Of a stretch of DNA of 64,000 nt, positions 37,710 through 47,141 are shown one piece after another. Origin of the DNA: Paenibacillus sp. FSL H8-0548. Lineage in GTDB: Bacteria > Bacillota > Bacilli > Paenibacillales > Paenibacillaceae. The notes beneath the pieces are model-generated. The model was not told the DNA's origin, made no database searches, and saw only the letters and a list, made by a program, of their open reading frames with translations. The position numbers were made by a program, and so were the translations under genes. The stretch covers positions 5,290,501 to 5,354,500 of the forward strand of contig NZ_CP152049.1 of the NCBI RefSeq assembly GCF_038630985.1, read 5' to 3'. Each line of letters begins with the position of its first letter. The first letter of the stretch is position 1.

Positions 37710-39290
37710 TCATGGCATGATTTGAGGCTCCAGCGAGCCGCGGTACTCCCCAATCGTCTTACCCATTCTCTTCTTGAAAATTTGGCTAAAATAGCGATAG
37801 TCCTCATAACCGACCCGCTTTGCAATTTCATAGTTTTTATATTTCGGGTAACGCATCAGCTTAATCGCCCCTGCAATTCGAGCATCAGTCAAATAATCGA
37901 CGAAATTGCTGCCTGTCGTTTTTTTGAACAAGCGGCTCAAATAATCAGGATTGAGGAAGCGGCTCTCTGCAATCTGCTGCAGGCTGAGCGGCTGATCGTA
38001 GTGCAGCTCAATCAGCTTCACAATTTCCCGCACGATTTGCTCGCCTTGCTTCCCGGCTGCTGGACATTGCAAAGCAAGCATCCCCGGCAATATCCCATCC
38101 GAAAATAAACTCTTTACAGCTGCCGCATCTCTGCGCTGCCGAATGATTTCCGTATAAGCAAGCAATGTTTGGCCGCTTGCCGTCTCCAGTGTGCTATCCG
38201 TCGTTTGCAGCTGCTTCTCCAGCGCATGTATGAGCATCGTCGCTCCACGCACCAAATCATTCACCGTCATATTGGGCCTGGAAATATGGACATAGAAGCT
38301 TTCAAAAGCATGCTGAGCTTGCTCTTCATTGCCCAGTTGAAGGCTCAAAAGCAAAGCTTGCTCAAGCTCCCGTGGATAGGCAGCAGCAGCAGCGGTGCCT
38401 TCGCCAGCAAATACGACTACTCCCAATTCGCCAATTCTTCTGAAATTCAAGCTCAGCTTCGCTTTCTTGTACGCCTGCGGAAGCAGGGAATACTGCTCTA
38501 CCCGCTCGCTGATGGCTATGCTGTGGCTCACGCCAGCCCACTGCCCCAGCATCTGCTGAAGCAGAGAAGACAATCGCTGAAGCTCCGATTTAGCTAGCTG
38601 GCTGCCATGCAGACAGAGTACCAGCTCTCCATGGCAGCCTGGAGCTGCCGTCACGATAAACTCCCAATCCCCGCCAAAATAAAACGATTGCTCCAGCAGC
38701 AGCTTATGCCGTAATTGCTCCATGATCGGCACCAAGTCGCACCGCTCCATATATACATCTGGCTGCGCAACCAGCAATAAAGCATTTTGAGCATGCCAGC
38801 AGTGGGCTTCAAGCTTGCCCGAGTCTAAAGCCACGCTTCCTTCCCCTACAAACAAAACATTCCAAAGCCAATTGCTTCTATTATCCTGCTTTTTAATCGC
38901 TTCGCCAGCCTCGCGGCTATCCAGCTCAGCCAGCGCTTTTCCTAGCACAACGGCAAGCTCATCCTTTTTAATAGGCTTCAACAAATACTCGAATGCTTTA
39001 TGACGAATCGCTTCCTTTGTATATTCAAAATCCGAGTAGCCGCTTACCACGATTGTCAGCAGTCCGGGAAGTTCCTTGCTAAGCAAAGCAAGCAATTGTT
39101 TGCCATCAAGACCAGGCATTCGCATATCAAGAAACAGCAGATCCGGCTTTTTGGATAACGCCATATGGTAGGCATCTTCACCGTCCTCCGCTTCCCCCGC
39201 AAGCGCAAGTCCCAGCTCCTCCCATGGGATCGATTGAATCAAGCCTCTGCGAATCCAACGTTCATCATCGACAATCATAACCTGTCTCAT
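37710..39290 (-). CDS. YesN-type response regulator with AraC output domain
   Basis: 526 residues. The receiver domain has VMIVDDERWI, phospho-Asp in LLFLDMRMPGLDG, YSDFEYTKEAI and the Lys in YLLKPIKKDE. The C-terminal AraC module runs LSLQQIAESRFLNPDYLSRLFKK to KTIGEYRG, with the second helix-turn-helix around AKRVGYEDYRYFSQIFKK. It is the likely partner of the YesM kinase at 42583-44388. The two are unusually separated by the solute-binding and permease genes, giving the order kinase-receptor-permease-permease-regulator. It should activate this importer and the downstream degradative genes. Confidence 0.92.
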   Translation of the reverse strand: MRQVMIVDDERWIRRGLIQSIPWEELGLALAGEAEDGEDAYHMALSKKPDLLFLDMRMPGLDGKQLLALLSKELPGLLTIVVSGYSDFEYTKEAIRHKAFEYLLKPIKKDELAVVLGKALAELDSREAGEAIKKQDNRSNWLWNVLFVGEGSVALDSGKLEAHCWHAQNALLLVAQPDVYMERCDLVPIMEQLRHKLLLEQSFYFGGDWEFIVTAAPGCHGELVLCLHGSQLAKSELQRLSSLLQQMLGQWAGVSHSIAISERVEQYSLLPQAYKKAKLSLNFRRIGELGVVVFAGEGTAAAAAYPRELEQALLLSLQLGNEEQAQHAFESFYVHISRPNMTVNDLVRGATMLIHALEKQLQTTDSTLETASGQTLLAYTEIIRQRRDAAAVKSLFSDGILPGMLALQCPAAGKQGEQIVREIVKLIELHYDQPLSLQQIAESRFLNPDYLSRLFKKTTGSNFVDYLTDARIAGAIKLMRYPKYKNYEIAKRVGYEDYRYFSQIFKKRMGKTIGEYRGSLEPQIMP

Positions 39291-39330
39291 TTTTTTCGTT
39301 AGGCCCCCTCGCTACGAGCATCACCCCAAA

Positions 39331-40149
39331 TCACCCTTTGACCGAGCCCGCCGTTAAACCATCGATAATATAACGCTGCAGGAACAAATAAATGATGAGC
39401 ACTGGCGTAATGACAACGATCATAAATGCGAATACGATTCCCCAGTTTGTGCTGTACAGTGTAACGAAGTTGAATACCTGCAGTACAATCGTCCATTTCG
39501 TACTGTCCGTAACGAGATAGAAGGGACCGAAGAAATCATTCCACACCGATACGATGACGACAATCGACACCGTCACAAGCACCGTGCTGATTAATGGCAG
39601 AATTATTTTCAGATAAAGACGGAAGTAACCGCAGCCCTCTAGAATTGCTGCTTCATCAAGCTCCCGTGGGACGGATTTGATAAACCCTACTAATAGAAAG
39701 ACCGCGAACGGTAGCAGTACTGCCGTGTAGTACATCACAATGCTGAAATAAGTTCCTTTTATATGCAGAACATCCATCAGCCGAATGGTCGGAATAATGG
39801 ATACCGGTACGATAAGGCCCATAATAAAGGCCATGTACACACCATTCAAAAACTTTCCGCCGCGCCGCTGAATGACGAACGCCGCCATGGAGGCGAACAA
39901 GTTCACACATACAACCACAAGAGCCGATAAGAGAAAGCTATTTTTGAAGCCGCGCAAAATATTGTCCTGTTTAAATACATCCTTGTAATTGCTGAACTCC
40001 CACGTTGAAGGCAGCGATAAGCCAAACAGCGCGGACTCCCTGATCCCTTTAAAGGAATTGACGAAGATCATGAAGAACGGGATTAGAATCAAGAGAGCAA
40101 GAGCAATTGCTAAAATTTCCAGCGCGAAGGGAGAAAGCTTTTTCCTCAT
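39331..40149 (-). CDS. CUT1 sugar ABC transporter permease (MalG/LacG-like)
   Basis: 272 residues, six TM helices. The EAA loop is EAAILEGCGYFRLYLKIILPL, which contacts the ATPase. The start overlaps the preceding permease stop by one base (TAATG). It lies between the other permease and the YesN gene. No ATP-binding gene is present in the locus, so a shared MsmX-type ATPase encoded elsewhere is expected, as for many Bacillota CUT1 systems. Confidence 0.93.
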   Translation of the reverse strand: MRKKLSPFALEILAIALALLILIPFFMIFVNSFKGIRESALFGLSLPSTWEFSNYKDVFKQDNILRGFKNSFLLSALVVVCVNLFASMAAFVIQRRGGKFLNGVYMAFIMGLIVPVSIIPTIRLMDVLHIKGTYFSIVMYYTAVLLPFAVFLLVGFIKSVPRELDEAAILEGCGYFRLYLKIILPLISTVLVTVSIVVIVSVWNDFFGPFYLVTDSTKWTIVLQVFNFVTLYSTNWGIVFAFMIVVITPVLIIYLFLQRYIIDGLTAGSVKG

Positions 40150-41018
40150 TACATCTCGACCTCCCTTTTCTTCATCGCCATGAGCACAGGAACGCCGACT
40201 AGCGTCACAAGAGCGAACAGCAGCATATTGATTGCCGTTGCATAGCCCATTTCCCCCGAGCTAAACGTGTTGCGAATGTACGTATAGAACACCTCTGTCG
40301 TATAGCCGGGTCCCCCCTCGGTAAGCACCATAACAATTTCAAACACCTTCATTGAACCAATCATAGCCAGCAGTATATTCACCGTAAAAGCAGGAGCGAG
40401 CAGCGGGAATACGACATGCTTGAACCGCGTCCAATAATGGGCACCGTCAATCGAAGCGCTCTCGATCAGATCCTTCGGAATGAACTGCAAGCCCGCCAAA
40501 TAAACGACCATGGAAAAGCCGGCTACCCGCCAGATGTCGGTAATAATGATTGTAAATAGAGCGAACTTCGGATCATTGAGCCAATCCTGCATCATAAAAT
40601 CAAGACCGATAGTATCAAAAAATTTATTTACGATTCCGTGCTCAGGATGATAAATAGCCCGGAAAATATATCCAATAACTAATGGAGCAATGACATAGGG
40701 CATAAAAAAGATCATGCGAAGCAAATTGCGAAGCTTCAGCTTTTCATTCAAGATCAGTGCTAGCCCAAGACCAGCAACGTTTTGCAGAACCGTTACCGCG
40801 GCGGCAAAAATAAGCGTATTCGTAAACGCCTGCTTCAAACGCGGCTCGTTAAACAGCTCCTTGTAATTATCCAATCCATTAAACTTGATTGAGCTTGCAT
40901 TAATATTCCAATCCGTAAAGCTGTAATAGAACCCAATGACCGTAGGCGTTATAAAGAAAACTAGAAAAACGATTATTGCTGGGAAGGAAAAATAAAGCGG
41001 GTATTTACTTTTCTCCAT
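40149..41018 (-). CDS. CUT1 sugar ABC transporter permease (MalF/UgpA-like)
   Basis: Start moved from the longest ORF (41093) to ATG 41016-41018 (MEKSKYPLYFSFPAIIVFLVFF), which follows AGAGGTGAG. The upstream 25 codons read like leader sequence. The 289-residue product has six TM helices and the EAA motif ESASIDGAHYWTRFKHVVFPLL. It forms the heterodimeric channel with the next gene and takes substrate from the upstream solute-binding lipoprotein. Confidence 0.92.
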   Translation of the reverse strand: MEKSKYPLYFSFPAIIVFLVFFITPTVIGFYYSFTDWNINASSIKFNGLDNYKELFNEPRLKQAFTNTLIFAAAVTVLQNVAGLGLALILNEKLKLRNLLRMIFFMPYVIAPLVIGYIFRAIYHPEHGIVNKFFDTIGLDFMMQDWLNDPKFALFTIIITDIWRVAGFSMVVYLAGLQFIPKDLIESASIDGAHYWTRFKHVVFPLLAPAFTVNILLAMIGSMKVFEIVMVLTEGGPGYTTEVFYTYIRNTFSSGEMGYATAINMLLFALVTLVGVPVLMAMKKREVEM

Positions 41019-41114
41019 CAGACTCACCTCTGCTCCGATAAGGAAGAGGGCCGCTTCGCGCCCTGACAGCTTTGACGCGAAGCGATTCTCCATCCATCTA
41101 AATGTTAAGCAATC

Positions 41115-42479
41115 TTATTCAAAGCCTTCTAGAAGTTTCGATTTGCCATCCTTGACGTAGTTCGTATCCATTTCTTTGATCGCAGCATCTACGTCTCCGC
41201 TGATATGGAACGTTTGCAGGATTTTACCGAGATCCAGGAATGATGCAGTCAGACGATTTTGCACATTGACTTTAGATTTGCCCGCATCAATATATTCCTG
41301 TACCGTAATCTGACTCGGATAAAGCTCGCTTGTTGCTCCCTTGAAGATCGGAATACCTGGATGCATCTTGTAGAAGGAATTGACACTCTCGCTCGAAATC
41401 ATAAATTTCACAAGTTCCTTCGCTGCCTCTAGATTTTTGGCTTTCGACGGAACCATCAGCTGATTAGGTGGCGTAATCATTGCCGTACCCGTATCCGTAG
41501 TAGATGGGAATGGGAAAAATCCGATTTTTTCTTTGACGAAATCATTGCCAAACTTTTTCTCCAGCTGAGGCAGAATGCCATCAAGCATGAAAGCCATAGC
41601 AACCTTGCCCTCCCCGAGCTCGTTTTGCAATTCATCAAAGGTTCCTGAAAGTGTATTTTTTTGGAATAAGCCTAGGTCCTTAACTTCCTTCGATTTGACG
41701 AACAAATCCTTAAGTGCTGCGATTTCAGAAAGCTTCAATCCGTTGACATTAAGCTGCTGAACTCCCTCATCTCCAACCTCTTGATCCACCTGGCTCACCC
41801 AGCCCGTCAAATAAAACACCTGCGTCGGCCAGCCATCCTTTACGCCCTCATAGAATGGAGTAACGCCCGCATCCTTCAGCTTCTTCGCAATTTCAATAAG
41901 ATTTGCGTAATTGGTCGGCGGCTCTACGCCTGCACTCGCAAAGACATCCTTATTGTAGAACACACCCATCATGCCCGTTTTGCCAAATGGTACGCCGAAG
42001 GCTTTGCCGTTTGCATCCTTTTGGAACTCTGTAATTGATTCAATAACGTTATCCCAAACGCCAGCCTCGCCTGACCATTCATACAGCGTTTCGTCAGCTC
42101 TTAGCTTTACATACTGCTTCGTTCCCGGCTGCATTAGGAAAACATCAGGAAAGTCGCCGGTCGAGAAGCGTGTTTTCAACATATTGTCGTAATCGCCGCC
42201 AGGCAGCGCTTGAACCTCTACCTTATTGCCTGTCTTTGCTTCAAAATCTTTAAAAATTTGCGTGTATGGCGTAACATCATCCGTATTGGGAATAAGGAAG
42301 GTCAAGGTTACGGGGTCTTTCACCGGCTCTTTAGTCGGTTCTGCTGCAGCTGTGTTTTTAGGTGCATCCGTCGCAGCAGCCTGATTGTTATTATTTCCGT
42401 TATTGCCTCCGCATGCTGCCAGAGTCAGTGCTGCTAGTACCAATACCATCATCAGATAAACCGCTTTCATGTTTCTCAT
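41115..42479 (-). CDS. Sugar ABC transporter solute-binding lipoprotein
   Basis: 454 residues. Signal peptide with lipobox LTLAACGG (Cys near 23), an Asn/Ala/Thr-rich tether, then a family 1 solute-binding fold (VTLTFLIPNTDDVTPYTQIFKDFEAKTGNKVEVQ; GDFPDVFLMQPGTKQYVKL). Only 97 bp separate it from the permease start. The 103-bp leader to the kinase gene contains a perfect GGAAGCGCTTCC palindrome. The ligand is probably an oligosaccharide that the downstream and upstream cytoplasmic glycosidases can trim (inference). Confidence 0.93.
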   Translation of the reverse strand: MRNMKAVYLMMVLVLAALTLAACGGNNGNNNNQAAATDAPKNTAAAEPTKEPVKDPVTLTFLIPNTDDVTPYTQIFKDFEAKTGNKVEVQALPGGDYDNMLKTRFSTGDFPDVFLMQPGTKQYVKLRADETLYEWSGEAGVWDNVIESITEFQKDANGKAFGVPFGKTGMMGVFYNKDVFASAGVEPPTNYANLIEIAKKLKDAGVTPFYEGVKDGWPTQVFYLTGWVSQVDQEVGDEGVQQLNVNGLKLSEIAALKDLFVKSKEVKDLGLFQKNTLSGTFDELQNELGEGKVAMAFMLDGILPQLEKKFGNDFVKEKIGFFPFPSTTDTGTAMITPPNQLMVPSKAKNLEAAKELVKFMISSESVNSFYKMHPGIPIFKGATSELYPSQITVQEYIDAGKSKVNVQNRLTASFLDLGKILQTFHISGDVDAAIKEMDTNYVKDGKSKLLEGFE

Positions 42480-42524
42480 TCATCGACACCCTCTCATTAG
42501 TAATCACTTACATCCTCATTATAT

Positions 42525-42536
42525 GGAAGCGCTTCC
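42525..42536. promoter_or_regulatory. CcpA cre-like palindrome before the solute-binding gene
   Basis: TATGGAAGCGCTTCCGATG contains a perfect 12-bp palindrome GGAAGCGCTTCC with the central CG typical of LacI/CcpA operators, 46 bp upstream of the start codon. It matches the cre consensus at most positions. Carbon catabolite repression of the importer is a reasonable inference. Confidence 0.55.
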
Positions 42537-42582
42537 GATGAACAAATTCATAATAATGACTTGTTATGTTTAATATTCTTAC

Positions 42583-44388
42583 TTATTCGATCATGGGTCC
42601 CGACTCGCTTGGATAAAGCAGTTTAATCTCGGTTCCCTCGCCTTTTTTGCTGTTGATTTCAAACTCAAATTGTTCACCAAACCGAATTTTATATCTGGAA
42701 AACACATTTTGAATACCGATGCCCATCCGAGCTGAGTTTGACACCATGTGATCCTGCTGTAGCGGCGGCCTCAGTGTATTTCGAATTTCTGCTAGATGCT
42801 TCTCCGACATGCCGACCCCGTCGTCCAAAACGGACAGCGCTACTTTGTCGCCTTCACGCTTGACCGCAACCGTAATTTTTCCTTTGCCGCGCTTGCGTTC
42901 AATGCCATGGAATACAGCATTTTCTACTAGCGGCTGAAGCGTCATTTTGAGCAGTGGGAAGCTGTACAGCTCCTCCTCAATCAGCTGTTCATACTCTATT
43001 TTCTCCTCGAAGCGGATGCGCTGAATGCTCATATAAGCATCAATTTGCACCAGCTCCTCCTGAAGGGTAACGACCTCGTCTTTGTTCCTTGTGTTGTAGC
43101 GAAAAATATCCGCAAGCGATTCTGCCATTTGACCAATTTCCTGCACGCGGTAATAATCAGCCATTGCCCGAATGCTGTCTAGAGTGTTATAGAGAAAATG
43201 AGGATTGATTTGAGAATAAAGCATCGCCAGCTCGACTTCCTGCAGCTTGATCTGATTCACGTATTTCGTTTCGATCAGATTTTGCAATTCCTCTTGCATC
43301 GCGTTAAAATTCATGCCGATTCTACCGATTTCATCGTTTCGCTTCACCTCTACCCTTGCGGAGAAATCTCCGCGTTTCATCCGATTTACCGATTTGTACA
43401 AATGAAGGATTGGCTTTGTAATGCGTTGGCCAAACAGGATTGAAATGAGCAGCGTAATAACAAATGCGATACATGCAGTGAAAATTACAGTCGTTTTAAT
43501 AATGTCCAAAGAGCCGAATATATCACTTTTGGGAACGACAAGCACAGCCTTCCAATTCGAATAGCTGGAGGCCGTATAGGAAACCAACCGCTCCTCACCA
43601 TCTATTTCAAGCCAAAGCTTGCCCTTGCTGCCGCTTACCTTGCTGGTTAGATTTAACTCTGCCACATTGGTATCACCTGAAGCATAGACGAGTCGATTGC
43701 CCTCATCGAGTATAAGAATGCTGCTTTTAGCAGAGAGTGCATCATTGCGGCCAATGCTGTTAAACAGCTCCGATCGGTACTCCGCTCTGACGATAATAAA
43801 TAAATCAGGATTGGAGAAATCGCGAATCATAATAGCCGAGAAATAGGCCGCTTCTTCCGTTTCTGAGCGTTCCGTCTCTGGTATGAGGCTGCTAAAGAAC
43901 ACTTCACCATTTTGGGCTACAGCAGAACGAAACCACTCCGAATTGCGAACCTGCGAGGCATTCCTCATTCCACTTTCATCGGATGCACTAAGAAGCTCAC
44001 CCGTGCTGTAATAAATATGGAACCGGATAAAATCACGAATTGGCGTTACATAGAAGCTTTTTAAATACAAATCTCCGATTCGCTGGCGAAACTCAAAACG
44101 CTCCTTATTGCTCATATCCTGATATCGATTAATACCATCTACATAGCTCGGATCGTTATACGAAGCAAGCAACAAATTCCGCTTGCTGTGGAAATCATTA
44201 TCCATATTTTTCTCGATTTGCTGTACGAGCTGAGAGCTTGTGGACTCGGCTTGACGTCCCATCGTTTTGTAGGAGATATAGAAGGAAACCGAGCCGACCA
44301 AGGTGATACACACCAAAATGATGATAAAGTAACTGAACAAGAGTACGGTGCGAATAGGGATAATGAGCCCTCCTATAGCCAAAACCAC
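42583..44388 (-). CDS. YesM-type sensor histidine kinase, start codon unclear
   Basis: About 590-601 residues: TM helix near the start (TVLLFSYFIIILVCITLVGSV), extracellular dCache-like sensor region, second TM (IIKTTVIFTACIAFVITLLI), HAMP (PILHLYKSVNRMKRGDFSARV), phospho-His in YSQINPHFLYNTLDSIR, HATPase_c with LVENAVFHGIE and DDGVGM. No ATG serves as start. GTG at 44386-44388 lies in the stem of the upstream gene's terminator with no ribosome site. AGGAGGG (44368-44374) lies inside the ORF, with in-frame ATT (44362-44364) and ATC (44359-44361) 4 and 7 bases on, which would give the usual IPIRT start. First gene of the importer group. Confidence 0.9.
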   Translation of the reverse strand: MVLAIGGLIIPIRTVLLFSYFIIILVCITLVGSVSFYISYKTMGRQAESTSSQLVQQIEKNMDNDFHSKRNLLLASYNDPSYVDGINRYQDMSNKERFEFRQRIGDLYLKSFYVTPIRDFIRFHIYYSTGELLSASDESGMRNASQVRNSEWFRSAVAQNGEVFFSSLIPETERSETEEAAYFSAIMIRDFSNPDLFIIVRAEYRSELFNSIGRNDALSAKSSILILDEGNRLVYASGDTNVAELNLTSKVSGSKGKLWLEIDGEERLVSYTASSYSNWKAVLVVPKSDIFGSLDIIKTTVIFTACIAFVITLLISILFGQRITKPILHLYKSVNRMKRGDFSARVEVKRNDEIGRIGMNFNAMQEELQNLIETKYVNQIKLQEVELAMLYSQINPHFLYNTLDSIRAMADYYRVQEIGQMAESLADIFRYNTRNKDEVVTLQEELVQIDAYMSIQRIRFEEKIEYEQLIEEELYSFPLLKMTLQPLVENAVFHGIERKRGKGKITVAVKREGDKVALSVLDDGVGMSEKHLAEIRNTLRPPLQQDHMVSNSARMGIGIQNVFSRYKIRFGEQFEFEINSKKGEGTEIKLLYPSESGPMIE

Positions 44389-44428
44389 CCAAGCTCTACC
44401 TTGAAGGAGGCGGAGCTTGGGTGGTCAG
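44383..44428 (-). terminator. Terminator of the GH78 operon overlapping the kinase leader
   Basis: Perfect 12-bp stem CCACCCAAGCTC / GAGCTTGGGTGG (44385-44396 with 44413-44424), followed on the minus strand by TTTTGG. It lies 31 bp past the GH78 stop and immediately before the AGGAGGG of the kinase gene. The loop contains CCTCC, complementary to that AGGAGG. Confidence 0.75.
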
Positions 44429-44454
44429 CTATCTGATTAATGTTGCTTTTATAA

Positions 44455-47136
44455 TTACACCTTGGTGATTTGGCTAAGGAACGTGTACGTCCCAGACCCG
44501 ATTTGAACGACGGATTCGCTGCTCTCACGCACTAGAGACTGAATGCCGCTGCTCATTTGATCTGCTTCATATGCCGCATCATCCAGATGTGTCACCTGAC
44601 CCGGGATATGCACCGTTGCTGTTGTATTGGCCGGAATAGCAACCGAAAGCTTAAAGGCGCCATCAGGCTCCAAGCTCCAAGCAACGTCTACTATTCCATA
44701 CAGCGAATTATAACTCGCCTTCACGCTGGTTAAGTTTCCACCTGGCTGTGGACGGATGATCGCATGGCGGAAACCAGGCGCTGATGCATCCGCATCAATA
44801 CCAGCCATATAACGGAACATCCACTCGCCGACGGAGCCCAGCGAATAGTGATTGAAGGAATTCATTTGCGGCGTTTGGAATCCTTTATCTTCGGTCCAGC
44901 CATCCCAGCGTTCCCATATGGTCGTCGCTCCATGCTTAATGGAATACATCCAGGAAGGGAATGCCTCTTGAGTAAGCAGCTTGTAGGCTAAGTCAAGCTG
45001 GCCATTGTCGGACAATGCCGGCAATAAATAACCGACGCCAAGGAATCCAGTCGTTAAGCGATTGCCGCGACTCGTAATATCCGCCGTCAAATGCTCAATC
45101 GCCTTCAAGCGAAGCTCCTCGGTCAACAAGCCGAATTGCAGCGCAAGCACATAAACCGTTTGTGTCTCTCCATGAATAACGCCGTCTTCCCTTACGAAAG
45201 CAGTACGGAAAGCTGCTGCAATACTCTCGAACAGCTCCGCGTATTTACCAGCCTCCACATCCTTGCCAAGAACTCCCGAAATGAGGCCAAGCAGCTTCGT
45301 GCTGTAAGCAAAGTAAGCCGTTGCCAGCACTTCATTTGGCGTATCCGCGTCTATGGACAACCAATCTCCGTAGTTTGCATAAGCTGGCCGAACGAGATTA
45401 TCGGTGTTGATCCGCAAATATTCGACCCATTTGGCCATCGCCTCATAATGCGTTTCCAATATTTTTGTATCTCCATACATCAGATAAAGCGTCCAAGGAA
45501 TAACAACGCCGGCATCTCCCCAGCCCGCATTGTCCGGTGCAAACCAATTTAGCCGCGTATTCCAGTTTTTGTGGCGAATCCAGCCCGCATCTGGTGCAAC
45601 ATCGGTGAATGCGCCCGAAGGCTGCTGGCAATCGATCATATCCCATACGAACTTGTTGAAGAATCGAGCCACATCCATATTGTACGATGCTGTACGAGCG
45701 AAGATTTGCGCATCCCCGGTCCAGCCAAGACGCTCATCACGCTGCGGACAATCTGTTGGCACCGATAAGAAATTGCCGCGCTGTCCCCAAGTAATATTCG
45801 AATACAATTGATTGACCATCGCATTGGACGTTTCCAAATAACCGGTCTCCGGCGTATCCGAATGAACGACCTTGCCGATGATCGTCTCCAAATCCGGCTC
45901 GCCTGGATATCCGATCAGCTCTACGTAGCGGAAGCCGTGGAATGTAAAATGAGGCTCGTAGCGCTCTTCTCCATCGCCTTTCAGTGTATAATGCTCCTGC
46001 TGAACGGCAACACGCAAGTTGTCCAGATAGAGGGAGCCGTCCGGATTAAGCATTTCCGCATGGCTTATCGTAACCGTCGTGCCACGCTCACCAGATACCT
46101 TAAGCTCCGTCCAGCCAACCATATTTTGACCCATATCATAAATATAAGTTCCTGCGGCCGACTTTTTCAAACTAACCGGCTTTAATGTTTTTGCTATAAC
46201 AATTGGCGGCTCATTCGTCGCAACTAGATTGCCGTTATAGCCCGAACGAACATCCGGGGTTTCCCAGTCAGCATCGTCGTAACCAGCTGTATCCCAGCCA
46301 TTGATTTCAAGGCGCGCATCATAGGCCTCACCCATAATAAAGTCGGAATACAAAATCGGGCCTTTATTAGCCTTCCATGTATGGTCCGTTACGACGCTTT
46401 CCTTGCTGCCATCCTCGTACTCTACATTGACCTGCATCATGAAGAAAGGACGCTCGCCATATACCTTATCTCCTAGAAAACCAACAGTTCCCGCATACCA
46501 GCCATCGCCTACGATTACGCCAAAAGCATTGTCACCCGTGGTAAGAAGCTCGGAAATATCATACGCCTGCACCTGTGTACGGACGTTGTAGTCAGTAAAG
46601 CCCGGGGCAAAGTAATCCCCAATCCTCTTCCCGTTCACATGAAGCTCGAACAAGCCAAGCGCAGTCGCGTAGGCATATGCGCGGCGCACCTTGCCTTTAA
46701 GCGTAAATGATTTGCGCAAATGCGGAGAATGCTGCATCTTGTGGGCTGGGTCCAGCTTGCGGCCAATCCATTTCCCCTTATAGCCTTCTCTGCTTAAGAG
46801 GCCCATCGTCCAGTAAGAAGGCGCACTCCACTCGGAAGGCTGCTGCTGCTTGCCCCAAACCCGAACCTTCCAATAATATTTCCCTTCAGCCAGAAGCGGA
46901 TTGCCTGCGTACTCGATCTGAATCGATTCACTCGACTCCACTCTTCCGCTGTCCCAGACATCACCATGATCCGCAGCCAAACGCTCACTAGAGCTGGCAA
47001 CCAGAACTTGATACGCCGTCTGCACCGCTGAGCGCTCGTTCGCTTCTATCCTCCAAAACAATCTTGGCTTGATCGCCTCTATGCCAATCGGATTTATCGA
47101 GTATTCTGTTTTGCATTCCACAATTGACAAGGTCAT
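44455..47136 (-). CDS. Alpha-L-rhamnosidase, GH78
   Basis: 893 residues without a signal peptide, so cytoplasmic. Domains: N-terminal Fn3-like (LFWRIEANERSAVQTAYQVLV), two beta-sandwiches (HLRKSFTLKGKVRRAYAYATALGLFELHVNGKRIGDYFAPGFTDY in pieces), the (alpha/alpha)6 catalytic barrel with the acidic signature VPTDCPQRDERLGWTGDAQIF and the later HGATTIWERWDGW, and a C-terminal beta domain. It removes non-reducing rhamnose from oligosaccharides such as rhamnogalacturonan side chains or plant glycosides. It lies 5 bp after the nucleoside-hydrolase-like gene in the sugar-phosphate operon and is its last gene, before a terminator. Confidence 0.93.
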   Translation of the reverse strand: MTLSIVECKTEYSINPIGIEAIKPRLFWRIEANERSAVQTAYQVLVASSSERLAADHGDVWDSGRVESSESIQIEYAGNPLLAEGKYYWKVRVWGKQQQPSEWSAPSYWTMGLLSREGYKGKWIGRKLDPAHKMQHSPHLRKSFTLKGKVRRAYAYATALGLFELHVNGKRIGDYFAPGFTDYNVRTQVQAYDISELLTTGDNAFGVIVGDGWYAGTVGFLGDKVYGERPFFMMQVNVEYEDGSKESVVTDHTWKANKGPILYSDFIMGEAYDARLEINGWDTAGYDDADWETPDVRSGYNGNLVATNEPPIVIAKTLKPVSLKKSAAGTYIYDMGQNMVGWTELKVSGERGTTVTISHAEMLNPDGSLYLDNLRVAVQQEHYTLKGDGEERYEPHFTFHGFRYVELIGYPGEPDLETIIGKVVHSDTPETGYLETSNAMVNQLYSNITWGQRGNFLSVPTDCPQRDERLGWTGDAQIFARTASYNMDVARFFNKFVWDMIDCQQPSGAFTDVAPDAGWIRHKNWNTRLNWFAPDNAGWGDAGVVIPWTLYLMYGDTKILETHYEAMAKWVEYLRINTDNLVRPAYANYGDWLSIDADTPNEVLATAYFAYSTKLLGLISGVLGKDVEAGKYAELFESIAAAFRTAFVREDGVIHGETQTVYVLALQFGLLTEELRLKAIEHLTADITSRGNRLTTGFLGVGYLLPALSDNGQLDLAYKLLTQEAFPSWMYSIKHGATTIWERWDGWTEDKGFQTPQMNSFNHYSLGSVGEWMFRYMAGIDADASAPGFRHAIIRPQPGGNLTSVKASYNSLYGIVDVAWSLEPDGAFKLSVAIPANTTATVHIPGQVTHLDDAAYEADQMSSGIQSLVRESSESVVQIGSGTYTFLSQITKV

Positions 47137-47141
47137 TTTAG

